From NCBI GenBank assembly GCA_037976565.1, contig CP137672.1, forward strand, positions 26,748,877-26,812,876: a stretch of DNA of 64,000 nucleotides, read 5' to 3'. This DNA is from Mesocentrotus franciscanus (Eukaryota > Echinodermata > Echinoidea > Camarodonta > Strongylocentrotidae). The number at the start of each line of letters is the position of its first letter. Positions within the stretch are counted from its first letter, which is position 1. A model generated the notes under the pieces. That model worked only from the letters and a program-made list of their open reading frames with translations, was not told where the DNA came from and ran no database searches. The translations under genes were made by a program, and so were the position numbers. This document shows, piece by piece, positions 32,393 through 47,000 of this stretch.

Positions 32393-34122
32393 TTAGATAT
32401 ACATGTACAGATACAGATTGACTCTGAAAGTTTTGTTCTCTTGGCTGTTTATTTACAATCATCATTCTTTGACATACCTTGCATAAATTTTTTTTTTTCA
32501 TCCTTTAATAAAAGAATAAAACAAAAACAAGCCATTAAACAGTCTCATGAGGTATATTTTAAAGAAAGAACAATATGTAAAGAACAGAATTCAAATACAT
32601 GTACCCCCGGTACTTGGAAGTATCCTGTAAGAAACTAAGTGTTTAATGGTACAAACCAAGGTATAAAACCCATTGAAAGTGCTTCACTGGACTAGATACG
32701 ATTATTAAAGCTGGATAAATGAACCCGTTTCCGTGGGTAAATAAACAAATACATTGATAAAAGAACAACAATTTCAAGATGGCATAATGTGACCACACAT
32801 GTATGAATGCAAAGATGCTGACTGAGTTAGATAGACTCCTACTACAATACAAGAAATGCTGTGTATAGATTGCACACATCATTTTAATCATTCTTATTTC
32901 AGGTGTTTTAACAAATTATTCCACAAGAGTTCTAAAAAACAAAAACATGCATGGCACATAGCTTTCACTGAAGTCTTCCCCGAAAGTTCTACGAAACTAC
33001 ATCGTCATGACGACAGACTAATTTCAGAAACCGGGGTTCTGACAATCTACAAAACTACACTGTCTTTTGATGACACATTAATTTCAGAAACAGGGGGTCT
33101 AATGAAAAACAATTTATTTTAAATTTTTGTTTTATTCATTTACTGAAGAATAAGCCAAGGTGAAGTAGTACGGGCATGTATGATTGTTCTTCCTATATGT
33201 AATCAATTCTTTCTTGTAAACAATTATGCCATTTGCATTCCTGACATGTCGTAACATGCCAATATATTTTGCTGATAAGCTACCAAAACCAGTTAAGGGT
33301 GTGTAGTTAAAGGAGGGAGTATCGTGAAACTATGGACCAATCCTGAATATAGAACAAATTAATGTTAGGAGGCATGACGAGTCTGACAACTTAATAATCA
33401 GCTATACAGTAGTGCTAAGTGGCATTGTAACCAGGAAGTCCCAAGTTTGCAAACAAAGTCGATATGCTAGTGCTTTCTGGTAAGGAGACATTAATCCCCA
33501 ATTACCAAGTCCCTCAGATAGGAGGGAAAGGCAAAAAGGTCACCTGGTAGCTTATCTTAAAGCATAAATGTATACCACGTTTTATACCGATCAGGTAAAA
33601 TAAATCATGAAATAATCAAAATGCAAACATAAAGTTACTGCTAATTTTGCAGATTAACAATTGAAAGAATAAACAAATTACTTTTGTATTCCCAATCAGG
33701 AATTCTCTTTTTCCCCATCTTTTATACAAAATTTTACAAAAAGAGGTTCAGTATTTTATTACTCATTATATACAGAAAAATGTATGAAAGATATGAAATC
33801 TAGAATCTATACAAAATGCATCCCTAGGTCTATGTACATTGTCCATCTTGTTCATTTTACAATGCTTTATTCACAAAATGATACATTTGAATATCACAAT
33901 CTTGATTAATTGTGATTTGAAATGAATCCAATTTAATTGCACTCATAATGGAAGAAAGTATTGATAAACAAAAAAATCTTTGAAAAAAGTTTAAAGAAGA
34001 AGAAGAGGTATTCCACAGAGTAACAATATATAAATACGCTAGCTAACCATATGACCAATCTTACAATGGTAGAATAACTAAAATAACCTAGGATGAATGA
34101 TCATTTGTTCATTACAACTGTT

Positions 34123-34128
34123 TTTATT
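34123..34128 (-). terminator. Candidate NCBP3 polyadenylation signal
   Basis: AATAAA on the minus strand about 490 bases past the NCBP3 stop, beyond the foldback MITE at 34302-34468. Further signals occur near 33.75-33.87 kb, so the true end is uncertain. Confidence 0.3.
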
Positions 34129-34301
34129 GAGACAATCTCTCTCATCAAACTGTAACCAAAGGAGAAGCTGCAAACCTTCTTGTGATGTAATGCATAGCTC
34201 CAAAAGATACAATCAACAAAATATGTAAATATCATAAACATTTAACATTCAAATGCAAACAAGACATTTGGTAGGAGTAAATGATATTTTAAGTCAATAG
34301 C

Positions 34302-34468
34302 TGGGCCTTGTCTCTAAAGATGATCCAAATGATCCAAATCAATTACAAGTCTCCAAACAAATCACAAACTTTCTGTCTTTTATAAAGAGCTGTGATTAAT
34401 ATCCATCTAAATTAAAAATACAATAGACTCAGCTCAATCAGAGCTCTTTATAAGACAGGGCCCAGAAA
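34302..34468. mobile_element. Foldback MITE in the NCBP3 3' UTR region
   Basis: ctgggccttgtctctaaaga and tctttataagacagggcccag are inverted termini. Similar termini (ggccccgtcttgtaaagagt) occur at 59597. It lies about 150 bases past the NCBP3 stop, so it is probably transcribed. Confidence 0.75.
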
Positions 34469-34617
34469 TATATTTATGGTAGGATAATGCTCAGATCAAC
34501 TTAAAACACGTTCAGGTGAAAAAATGAATGAATCTAAAATAGATTGCTTGTAATCAAAATCTATGAATTAGTTGACCTAGAGAATGATCATCAGGTCAAG
34601 TCAGGTCATTGTGATAT

Positions 34618-35035
34618 TTAGAGTTCTTCTCTGATCTCAATTTGAAGGGAAGGAAGATTCTCAAGAAAGGCTGGTGTTGAGTCGGACTCTCTGAACCCGG
34701 GTCTAAACCTGGACGTATCGGGTTGCCTGCGACTCAACCTTGACCTAAGGTCACTGCCGAGGTCAAGCTCATCACTTTCGTAGTCCACTTCCCCGTGAAA
34801 TGACTCGCCTCCCTCATCTCCGCTGCTCGTCCAAGCATCGGACACGCGATCGTTGACGTCTAGGATCACCTTCAAGTTCTCCATGGACGGGGCAGGGGTT
34901 ACTGAATGGCCGACGAGGGCTCCGAGACGACTCTTGACCGAGAGCCTCTCTTGACCTTGGCCTTGAGTTTGTCGTAGTCTCTCCCGTGCATCAGTCATGA
35001 CCTGTTCGGTGGCTTGCTGGACCTCTACGGTGTCT
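34618..35035 (-). CDS. NCBP3: NCBP3 last coding exon
   Basis: After a pyrimidine-rich (CTT)n-like acceptor ending taccacag the exon reads DTVEVQQATEQVMTDARERL, VKSRLGALVG, SDLRSRLSRRQPD and closes ENLPSLQIEIREEL then TAG. The C-terminal PSLQIE motif and the RLG/RLS short motifs are shared with human NCBP3. The polypyrimidine tract is itself an AAG/CTT microsatellite, so splice strength may vary with repeat length. Confidence 0.93.
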
Positions 35036-38000
35036 CTGTGGTACATAAAAGAAAGAAGAAGAAGAAGAAGAAAAAAACAATCAAATTGAATCGATTTGAA
35101 CTGAATGTATTGAAGCATCTGATGTAAACAGAATTGTATTTCCAATCATAGTACTGCAAAGCCAGGAACTGCCATGAAATAATACTCTAAAAAATGTGAA
35201 CGACAGCCTTATTTGTCACAGGAGACTTTCCCAAAATGCACAAATCTGTTTTTGTAATTCAGTTGGTTTGGAGCATGCGACTTTGGCAAATTCGGAGCTC
35301 TCGCAAAATCCACATCATTTTCTAATCAATCACATTTCTTAACACATCATAAAATATTTTCATTATACAGTGAAACCTGCTTTAGCAACCACCTGTCTCT
35401 TCAGACCACCTTTATGTTTTCCTTGAAGATTGTTTCCTATTGACACACTTACTAAAGCAACCTGTCCATAAAGACAACCTGCCAATAAACACCATTTGTC
35501 ATCTCTCCCTTAATCGGCCTTTATTTTACGAGTTTCGCTATATATAGTGAACAAATTGTTGCATGAGTATTCATTGGGAGTTTATATCTCAAAGGTACGA
35601 GAAGAAGAAATTCCTCCATGTACAGCAACCCATTACAGTCTGTATGTTATCAAGGTACCCATGCACAGTACTGTCAAGTCAAATTTTTTCTGATATCCAA
35701 TTGAAACAAAAGACTCATTCCGCTATTTCAAAGAACAAGAGAGGATATTGTTAAGTACTGTTACGAGAGATCCCAACACTCCCATAGCGTATTGAGATAC
35801 ATTTTGTAGTTGTGACATGGGCATCTATCTGTATGCAAGATGGGTCATAGGTTAAAGCTAATCTTGAGCTCTGGTATGGGAATTGTATGTTGAGAGAACA
35901 TGGCTATAATTAATTTTGGATTGTTTATGATTGATTGTTTGAACCAGTAAAGAAAAAACAAACTCACAAAAACTTGCAGTGACCTGTGCTAAGCACATGG
36001 TATCAGGCCTACATACCTCGATTTCCTTATCGTTCTATGCTCATTAATCAGCCCCTATACATTTTCTACCAAAATCGTTTGGCGCATGTTATTTATTTGT
36101 AATCTTGAACATTCAGTGCAAGTTTTGTTGGATTATGTGAGAATTTATTTTCTATCATTACCAGAACTCAAGCTTATCTTTAAATCATGGAGCTCTAAAC
36201 AGTTTTCTCCCACGTACAATCTCTACGGGAGGGAACTATTTTGGAGCTTGATGTAATGCCTGACCAATCAGAAGCAACTTCTGGTGACGTAGCTATCTCT
36301 CTCAAGTAGCTACGAATTCTCTCCACGCAGACTCCCTCCCCCCTCCAGGCAGACAGGCCTCATCACACGCACACACTCTCTTCCTCTACATCCATCCAAT
36401 CCAATATCCGTATCTTATTTCACTTTGTAACAGATCCTCCTTCATTACTGCTGTCATAATATCTGGGTTCTAAAAGGAAAAGCACGCTACTTGGGAAATA
36501 TCGGCTTAAACTTCTAGTCCATGTACGTTTATGTCTCGGGGTTATGTCTCATTTAATTAATTTTTTTTCTTTCCATTTTCGACTCTGTAACTTGAAAGAC
36601 TTTTTGAAGAGTCAGATGGTACTTCATTAATCAAAGAATACATTGCAAATACATGTAATCTTTTCCCTCTGTTAATTATTCTCAAGGTCTGGGGGTGTCT
36701 ATGTAACCTATCTAGCATGGTAACTTTTCATGATTTGGAGGTTTATTGCACCATTTGAAGAAAAATACTTTCTTTGTTCTATTGAACTCATTTAAAATGT
36801 ACTTTTTAATATGAAGTCTGAGCCCGTGCCAGCCAAGTCTTAATATTTTCTTCCCAGTTTTTTTAGTTTGTGTCTTTTCTCTTTAAGTTCATTTCTTTCT
36901 ACCTTACTTCTACAATATTTCAACAAACTTGAATTTCTTCTACTGAACAATAGCAGTTTGCCTTTCTTTGACTAGTCCTACCACTGCCATTTGTTGCAAT
37001 CCTGTAATATCCTTTTGATCTGTTGATGTGTCTAATTAGAATTCAGAAAAAGAAAGGAAATCTATCGCTTCACTTTTCTTAAGAACTTTAATAGTCATCA
37101 CACAGCATGGCTCCAATTCTTGATTGACAGTGCTACTCTAATTAGATTGAGGAAATGTTTTCGAACTGACCAGATATTTCCACTTTCCTATCAGGGCCAT
37201 TGCACACATTTTGTGGTTTGGCTCAATAACTTCTGATCTAGAGCCCTAAAACGATAAGAGATACATGAATAGAAAAAGCAAAACATGGGCTAACACTATC
37301 AATTTCTGTTGAGTTACTACATGTACAAAGAGTTTTAATACAGGAATGTGTACATATGATAATAAGAAGTAAAATCATCAAATTGGGAATATGTTTGGTT
37401 AAAAAATCATTGTTTTTCCATGTGAATTGAGTCAATATTCTATCTTTTGAAAACAAAATCATGGTTGCATTTTTTCACAAGGGAGAGTTCCTAATACAGT
37501 GTGCTTGAAACGGGCAAAGACAGACAAGGAGATGAGGGTGGGTGGGGAGAATGACAAAGAGACAGAGAGAGAGAGAGACAGACAAAGAAAGAGAGACAGA
37601 GAGAAAGAGAGAGAGAGACAGAGACAGAGAGGATGGGAGGGAGGGAGAGAGAGACAGAGAGGATGGGAGGGAGGGAGAGAGAGACAGACAGACAGAGCCG
37701 GAGAGAAAGAGACAGAGAGAGACAGAGACAGAGAGCGAGGGAGAGGGAGAGAGAGAGACAGAGACGGAGAGAAAGAGAGACAGAGAGAGACAGAGACAGA
37801 GAGGACGGGAGGGAGGGAGAGAGAGAGAGAGAGAGAAGACTACTGAACAAGAAAAGCAAGTACAGTTGGAACAATTTCCCAATGCATTTACACTGACATT
37901 CTGCTATAAAACAAAAAATCACAAACAGGTAAATGTCAAAAGTAATTTGCCCAATTGAACTTTTACTTGTCATAAACGCAGCCAGCACATCCTCAGCAAA

Positions 38001-41000
38001 GCGCCATTAAAGGCTCATGTTTCAACAGCGGCACATTTAGGTCACATGACCTGGTATCATGGCAGACGGGATATTCCCTAATGGGATTGCGCTCAAGTGG
38101 AGGAAATGAGCCCAATTTCCACCACAAATATTAGCTAGCTAGGTGTCCCTGGCGCCAAGCACGCAAGGTGTAACTCGCTGGTGAATGCAGGCAGGGGTAC
38201 TCAGCGGTGAACTGCCTGCAACTCAAATGCATATTTTACACTATTATGACTATATGAATATTATGGAGGAAAGGGTTAGTTCAGACTTTGATTCGACATC
38301 CACTGTATACCCAATATGAACACTTTTGTATGATTATTCTAAAAAATAATTAATAGAAAACAAGGATAGAAAAGGGAGATAGTGAAAGGGGGAGAGTTGA
38401 GGGGGAGGGAGAAATAAAGTGAAATCGAGAGGAAGAGGAGATTGGGATAGAATAAAAGAAGAAGGGAGAGGAAGAGATGAAAGCAGTAGGGAGGGAGTGA
38501 AGGAGGGAGGGAGGGAGGGAGGGAGGGAGGGAGGGGGAGAGGATAGGGAGGGGAGAGGGAGAGGGCGGAGAGGGAGGGGAAGAGGGAGGGGGAAGAGGGA
38601 GGGGAAGAGGGGGAGACATTGAAAAGGAGAGGAGAAGGGGAAAGAGAGGAGATGGGGATTAAGAGTGATAGAAAGAGAAAGAGAGAGAGAGAGAGAGGGG
38701 GGGAGAGAGGTATAAAGAGGGAGAGAGAGATGGGAGGGAAAGATATACAGATAGAGAGGGAGAGGAAGAGTGAGGGGGATGACTAGGGGTGGGAAATAGT
38801 TGGGGTGGGGTGGACGAGGGAGACAGAGAAAGGAAAACTGAACCAAAATCTGAAGTCATACAGGTGGTTTTCATCAAGCTCCCACCACCGTACTAACTAT
38901 TTGAGGGATGGTTATCTCACTAACTATCTTCCACAAATCCACAGGAAGATGACCATTCAAAGCAACATTTCAACAAACTTTTAACATTCTAAATATAAGA
39001 CATCGTGAAGAGGAAGCTCTCTTGGGAGAATGACATATTCAATCTCCTCTACTTCACTATAAATCTGTCCACCAACTCGTTTGTTCTTAATAAACTCCCC
39101 ACCTATCTCGCATCAACATCTTTTATCCGACATTATGTTAGACAAATGGAAGCTTGAGCACAGTCAAACTTCATCTTACAAAGATACATGATACAGCTGA
39201 CTAAATCTGAGGGAAAAGCATTGCTACCATTTAAAAAGATTGCAAAAATTGCAAGGCTGGCTAAAAAAAATAAGCGGGATGATTGTAATAAGTCATTTCA
39301 CAAATGAAGTGTGACAGTTTTGTATTGATTGTTTGGTGATAGCAGTATATGGTTCGAACGGGTAGAACAGGAATCAACAAAGGAAGGAATATGAGGGATA
39401 GGTGAGAAGCTCTAAATATAGAAACATCATAACCACAAAGGTTCTTTGTTCCTTGCTGAATCTTAGTCAATATTTCTTTTAATGGCGAATAGCTAACAAT
39501 GGTATTTTTACAGTGCATCTTAGAGTTAAAAACTGTATGTGCACAGATATCGGAAGGAATGAGAGGGATGGGTGAGAAAGCTCAAAATATAAAAACACTA
39601 TAGACATAAAGGCCCGAATTCACAAAGGAGGTTTAACTTTACCCATGTCTAAACCCTCATTTACAGAACCCATGGTTTAAAAATTAGCGCAAAATAAGCG
39701 TACCTTGCCTTGCGCGAGTCTAATATTGGACCGCTGACTGTGTCATGCTTATTTTAGACCATGGGTTATGTAAATGAAGACTTAAACCATGGGTTGGATT
39801 TAAACCTCCTTTGTGAATTCGGGCCAAAGGTTCTCTATTTATTCCTTGCTGAAACTTGAACTACAATGCAGATATTTTTCCTACCTTCTTTGATGGCAGA
39901 TAGGTCACTGTGGTTTTCTTACAGGCATTTTAAAGTTAAAACATGTCTGCATGAATATCGGAAGGAATAGGAAGAGGGAGGGGTGAGACAGCTCTGAATA
40001 ATGAAATCTCACAAGATTCCTATATTGTACATCTTTGAGGGCAGTTATTTAAGAATAAATGGGTCATGAATAAAAAAGAAAGAAATTTAATCTAAGTAAA
40101 TTTGCAATTCTGGGGATAACGTCACGGACAAGAAATGCTGAATAGGGTTCTGGGGCCGAACGAGCAGAGCCACAGGTACTACAACTCTTCTTTATTTTTA
40201 ATGTGACCTTACCTAATCTTCTTAATCTCGTCTTCTATCTCATCAGAGTACATTCTTCTTGACACCTTATGTCTGCCATCATTTCCATCTCTCAACGCAT
40301 GCCTGACTTCGGCCTCCAAGTTGACCCCTTCCTCCTCCTCCTCATCGTCGTCCCCAGAGCTCCGGCCGGCCTCGTCCTCGCTGTGTGGTGGTTGGAGAGG
40401 TGAGCGATGCTGCCTACCGGTCTCTCGCTCCCCCAACCGTCTCTCCAGTCTCCCTGAAAGAAGGCAATTAGAAAGATAGGATGGTAAGCAAGATGTTTGT
40501 TTATCAAACCATTAGTCCAAAGTTCAGTAAATATATAAACATCAATTTATTTATGTGATCATATTCACAGACATTTCTTCTCTAAAACACTGGCGACAAG
40601 CTAAGTTAATCTTAGTTTCAGTGATGAAACTGCATTATAAAGAGAGTATAGTTTAAAGGTAAAGACCAGTTTTGGAAACGCCCCTCTCTCAAAAAAATGA
40701 AATGGAAGCTCTCATTACCAATCATGTGAAAAAATATGTTTTTACTAATACGTGATGATACAAATTTTGCCGGAAAGTCGGAAACCGCCTACTAATTGAT
40801 ATATTTGGTAAATTATTATATCTATTGGGACCAAATAGATATCGCGCACGTGGTCGTGTAGTCCCATATACATCTTTCTGTGTACAGTGCTTGTAACTTT
40901 ACCAAGACTGGGCCAAATTTCTTATCATTTTGATGATTCCAGAACCTTGCAGTACACACCAATACTTATATGCTAGATGATCAACCTTTTCTGATCGATT

Positions 41001-44000
41001 CCACAACGTTTCCTTCACAATGCAATCGCATGACCAGAACTGGTCTTTATCTTTAAATCAATTTTGAATCATTTCTCACACAGTAGATACATGGAGGCTG
41101 TTTGGACCGCCAAACTAATGAAAAATATAAATCAATGGAAACTTCTACCAAATTCATTAAGCATAAATCCTCTATTTGCAGTCTTGAACATGCTGGGTAA
41201 GTTTGGTGAGAATTTCTGATATTCCCAAACTCAAGATCACTTTCATTCACTCCTTATGGATACAATGTAGAGCATATGCATATATAATATCCACCTTGCA
41301 TACACTAATAATTGCCACATCAGGTCAGCCTCAGGCAAGCTTTCAAGATGCCCCCCACCTCCCACGACCTGCCAATGACATTATAAACCAGGTCATGGTC
41401 TCATCTAAGCCCACCCACCCCATACCAGACCTTAAACTGTCAACTAAATGACCTAAAGCCTCGCCTTTGGTATAGCAAAGCACACCCACTACACAAACCA
41501 GACCTCTATAAACAAGGATAACTCACCAGTCTAAAAATACCTCCATGATCTCATACACTACACACAACTCCCTTAGGTCCATTCAGCCTGGCGCCAAACC
41601 CAATTTAATAAGCCCCAGTCCCTAACCAGTCCCTAACCTTCGCTTCAATGCTTCAGTGACTAATATTACACTCATAGCCAATCATAGTCCAGTTCCAGTC
41701 ACCCGTACACACTTCTCGGTGTGAAATGGGTGACCCGACTTTCGCTCTGGGCTTTATTTCTGTCAAAGATATAGATTCAGGGTTGCGATTTGGTTTCAGA
41801 TTAGGATGAGGGTTGACTTAAAATGCCCCAAACCCTTGCCTTTGCTTCAATGCTTCAGTGACTAATATTACACTAATAACCGATCAAAGTCCAGGTCCAG
41901 TGACCCATACACACTTCTTGGTGTGAATGGGTGACTAGACACTTGCTCTGGGCTATATTTTAGATGAAGGGATAAAGATTCAAATTTGATTTGGTTTTAG
42001 ATTAAGTTTAGGGTTAGTGTTAGACCAGAATCAAAGTGCTGCAACTACATATATGTGTATCATCTTACATGAAAACTACTAAGATTCATCTTGTGTCATT
42101 CAAACGCAAATCCAAAAACGGCTGAAAATCTATTTTTCTGATAAAAATCTATTTTATATCTCAATTTTCTTCCTCTTATCCCTATCTTAGTCTTACTCAA
42201 AAGAAAACCACATTATAGCAAATGTATGCTATAAAAACTTTTATAAAATCAAAACAGATTAATTTCTTTCCAAGAAACAAAACTGACTCCCTTAGATAGA
42301 ATCTTGGCACTAGGATTAACAACCTATTCTCTCAAGGAACCGATGAGAGATGTTTTAGCCTGAAGCTATAAATCTTTCCTCTACTTGGGTTATTAACAGT
42401 TCACCCGTCAACTGACCGTAGATGGATATGACCTGAATGATCTAATTCCTGTAGTCCCAAACTATTACTTTCAATGTGTGGTTTAATCTCTTTTAGCAAA
42501 TGGCTTAGTATTCTAGATATCATTTTGACAAGACAGCAACATCAGAACCTCCTCCTTTTTACACATACTACTTCTTTCTTGGTTCATACAATAGAGGTAC
42601 AGATGAAACTTGGCTACCAATAGTCTATGATAAAATGATCAACTTTCCAGATAATTACTCTTCATTTCTTACTTTAGTCTAGATGCACATACAATAACCT
42701 TTTACTTAACTGTACTCTGTGCCCCTTTCCATAAGACCGGATACACAGAATATCACCTACCACAGAACATGACACCAGATACTTAACATTACCCAATGTA
42801 AAACAGGGAGAATATTAAAGAGCAATGAATGGAGTGAATAGGGGGAAGAATTGAAAAGTGGTTTGGCATAACCCAGAAATTACAATGCTGACCAATATCA
42901 TTGTTGTATTTATCATGAATAAGGGAAATGAAAAGGGCATCCATCATTCCTGGGTATTAAAAAAAAAAATCATCTTTTTTGAGCCAGAGTGGCATAAAAT
43001 GATATGAGTCAATGCTCTCCTGGGTCCAAATGAACAAAATAATGTTTAAAAACTTCTTTCAGTGTTTTATTGTATTCATCCAGGGTTATTCATCCTGTTT
43101 TACGGTACCATAGGACAGGATCAACTAACCAGGGATACTGCAAATTCGTACAACGGAACATGATCAGGTACTTACCAGGTACTCTGCGTTTCCTAGGCCA
43201 TTCCTCCTCGAGTTCCCTCTCTCCATCGGAGTCGTCCTCGTACCTTCTCTTCCGTGCCTGTCCTGGGATGTATTTGCCCTGCCGGATCTTCTGTTTCCTA
43301 CAGATACAACATACATTTCATCTTGTACATTATCGCATTCTGAAACAAGGTGCTTCTGCACTGTTCGTTTAGAGCCAGAAGGGCATTAACTCAATGTACA
43401 ATTGAAAATGTATGAGTAAGCACCCTCCTGGCTCGTATCAGATGATAAAAACAGCCTCTCAGGTCGAAACCAACACCGAATCACTGGGATTCATTTTTGT
43501 TTTGAATATTTTTCCGAAAACTACAGATTCCAAGCTTTCAAATGATATGTAACACTTTAAGGATACTCCTATAAAGCCATCTTGGATGTAATGTTTTACT
43601 AAGCGCAATTTAGCTTCTACTATAAAGAAAACTCATGTCTTCTCAATTTTCTCTGTTATCGGATTTCTGACTTATCAGTGGTTTGACACATTGGTTACAT
43701 TTTCAGGTTTCAAAAGTGTAACAGTCTTTCAATTCTACCTAAAAGGCAAATATATCTTTCCTCCGCCAAGTCTAATTTTGGCAGTATCCATGATACACAT
43801 TCAAGTAGCACATCAGTCACAACATTTCCTTATTCATCACATTGGTTGTTGACAAAAACACTTCAAAATTGAATTATCAATCCCAATCTTTTTTTAAAAA
43901 TTCCATTTAATCAACAAAGGACATTTTCATAAAAAGCAACCTACCTTTTGACTGAAACTGTAATGTATTGTATTTGAACATATTTCAAACAGGCAATTTT

Positions 44001-47000
44001 TGCACAATACATCACGGTGCTGTTTTAATTACACATGTCTTTAACTTACTAAGATATGAATGTCAATTGAATCAAAGCACTTTAATCATACCATCGAATG
44101 CCCGACAATTGCAAGATAAACTTCGTTCACCCACCCTACATTCTCAATAATCCCTTGGGTATATGCATCAGCCCAATCGATAATTCATGCCACAGAAACA
44201 AACTACATCTTTGTCTGGAAATGGGACATCGGATATTCCTTTCTGATAAATTGAAGGAAACTCTCATTTGGAACGAATTTTGGAGAAATTTGGACGAACT
44301 TTGATTTTTTGTGTCGCGACTTAATGAATCAACTGCGCCACGTGCCAAGTATAGGGCTGCAGCTGTTAACTCAGCTCAATGAATTACTTGGATGATAGCT
44401 GGCTTCTTTGTCTTTGAGTTTAGGGTCACTCATAATATCCTATTTAATGTGCAACCATATGAGTACGTTACTACGTGTATATGGTAGAAATGTTAACATT
44501 CTTTTAAATAAGCAGGCACACAAACAGAAATATGTCGGAGATGTAAATAATGTTCTTTTAAATGTACGTATGTGTGTGTGTATAGTATACATCCACAAGC
44601 ATTTCACGTATGTAAATGATCAGAGATAGAAATTGGGAAAGAGAGAGAGAGAGAGATGGAGAAAGAGTTAGTGGGAGTGACAGATGATGTGCAAGAATCA
44701 GTTTCAGAGAGCAAGAGAAAGAGAAAGAGAGAGAGAAAGAGAGAGCAAGAGAAAGGGAGAGAAATAGAGAGCAAGAGAAAGGGAGAGAAAGCAAGAGAAA
44801 GAGAAAGAGAGAGCAAGAGAAAGGGAGAGAAAGAGAGAGCAAGAGAAAGGGAGAGAGAGAGAGGGGGGGGGGGAGGAAGGGAGGTCGAGGTTGAGGGAGT
44901 GTTTGTCTACTTACATTGACTGTGTTATAATCCCCCTCATTCCACCAAAGTTAGGATTGCCATACTTGATGTAATATTGGCTGTGTTTATAGGCTCCGCT
45001 CTCTTTTACGTCATCTGAGAACAAAGATAAAATATGGTTGAGCCAGCTGAATGGATCTGGGTTAAATCATCAGATTTATTTGATATAAATTATGATTATC
45101 TCAATTTGAATAGTGATTTACTAGATTAAAACAATATATCTTTGTAATAAAAGATGGGAAATGAGGATCCCCTCATCAAGTATTATATCAGAGAAAGAAG
45201 GTGACAATATTTGTTTAATTTGAAAAATGAATAACAGCTGTTAAAAAGTAGTTTCTATGGGTTTTTTCTAGCTGTTGTAGGCATGCACAAGAGTATGTAT
45301 TATAAAACCTGAAGCATTCTTGCCCAACTAGCTGAATAACAGACAGGTGGAAGATTGTTCTTAATTTGCCAGATGCAGTCCTTGGTTGAAAAGCTGCAGT
45401 TTTACTTGCTGCTACATTTACTGAGGTTACGTAATACCCCAGTCGCACCAACAACAACAACACCAGACTCTCAGCAGCAGGAACCAAAAAAGAACATTAT
45501 ATTGAATGACCACGATTCTGTTGATTAGTAGTTAGTTTGGAATCAGTTGAGCAATGTGACTGTGGTATTAATGTGGAGATTAGATTACCCCTTGTAGCAT
45601 ATCTCATGAATTGTTCACCTGTACTATGATGTGATCTCTTTCTTCTAAGAGCCTCATCAAAGATGAATTGTTTAACAAGTAAAAATAAAAGCTGCACTTT
45701 TATGGGCTAATAAATTTTGCTGGTTGTACAATACAAGCTCAGGGGGGTGTTTCACAAAGACTAAGATCAACTTTAAGTTGGACTTAAAAATGGCAGGCCA
45801 TTCATGCCACTGATTGCTCTCACTATAGGTCTCTCAATTATGATCTTTAGATAATTTTTTTTCCTTCAATAATGAACTATCAAAAATTGTAAATTCTGTA
45901 GATTTGTTACCATGATTTGTACGTCCCTTGAGAGACCAATGCCAGTAAATGGTGAAAGCAAACAGTGGCATGAACGGCCTGCCATATTTAAGTTCAACTT
46001 AAAGTCAATCTTAGTCTTTGTGAAACACTCCCCGGTGACAATCGCCAAAGCATATGTTGTAGCATTCAATTTGCTAAGCTATCAAACTGAGCCAACTTTC
46101 CAGTCAAAGTCCATAAATATGGAGTTAATAGCTTACCCCTAGTAGCGTATCTCATGAGTATCTCATCTGTACCTCTCCTGAGAGCCTCTTCATGTGTGAT
46201 ATCTACTGGACCTAGATCTTCGTCTCCTAACTGAATTCCTTCCATACCTTCGTCTCTTCTGCCTGCTGCAGCATCAAAATTATAGTAATAATTATTCATT
46301 TAAAATTAAATACTCAAAATTACAGTAACAAATTAGTCATCTATGCTACCAAGTGGGCAAGCATTTTGAATATTAAAAAGGGTGGTTAGGAATGAGAGGT
46401 TGCCTTTTATATTTTGTCTTTCATTTGGCCAGGGGCGTGCTCTTTGTATAATTTTTCTTTTCTGATGAGCATTGTTGATCTCTGGATGTCTCTTGTAAGC
46501 TTTTGTCATCTCTTAATACCAGCTATCGACAACTAATCCTTTAATTATTTTTTTGTTTGTATGTTAGACATGTGTACATTTCACATCATTTATATCTTAT
46601 TATATGATCCATCATAATTTATGTTGCTACTATGTGATGTTTAATTTGAAATGAAAAAGATCAACAAAACAGGAAATACCAAATGAAAAAAATAAAAATA
46701 TATTCATTAAAGTAAAGTCCAACCTAGCATGCAGTTAATTTAAATTAATGAATAAAAAGTGCACCTTTCCATTTGTTTTATTCACATTGACTTTCTTCAT
46801 ATGATCAAATTCTGAAGTTTTCATGAAGGAGACTATCAATTGTTCACAATGGGACATATCAGAACATATTTCAAAATTATTTATTTTGGGTGTACACTGT
46901 AGGTTGGAGCCAAGATTTCCGTGAAGAAATATGGAATTTCATGATATCTTTTTTGGACTAAACAGGCGCAGAGTAGATTGCAAAGCAACTTACATGTATA

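Larger units (their letters stand above)
29594..34122. other. Convergent intergenic region USP30-NCBP3
   Basis: No conserved exon was recognised. It contains the TIR element at 30741, a mariner-type fragment joined to repeat C, the (GAT)n repeat, and AT-rich DNA. Short open frames here show no recognisable motif. Confidence 0.5.

Noticed and set aside
37475..37988. Several overlapping frames of 115-165 codons
   Set aside because: They encode only Arg/Glu or Leu/Ser runs from the purine tract and overlap in several frames.
38334..38877. 170-codon frame on the minus strand
   Set aside because: Pro/Leu/Ser runs from a GGGA/GA tract. No family motif.
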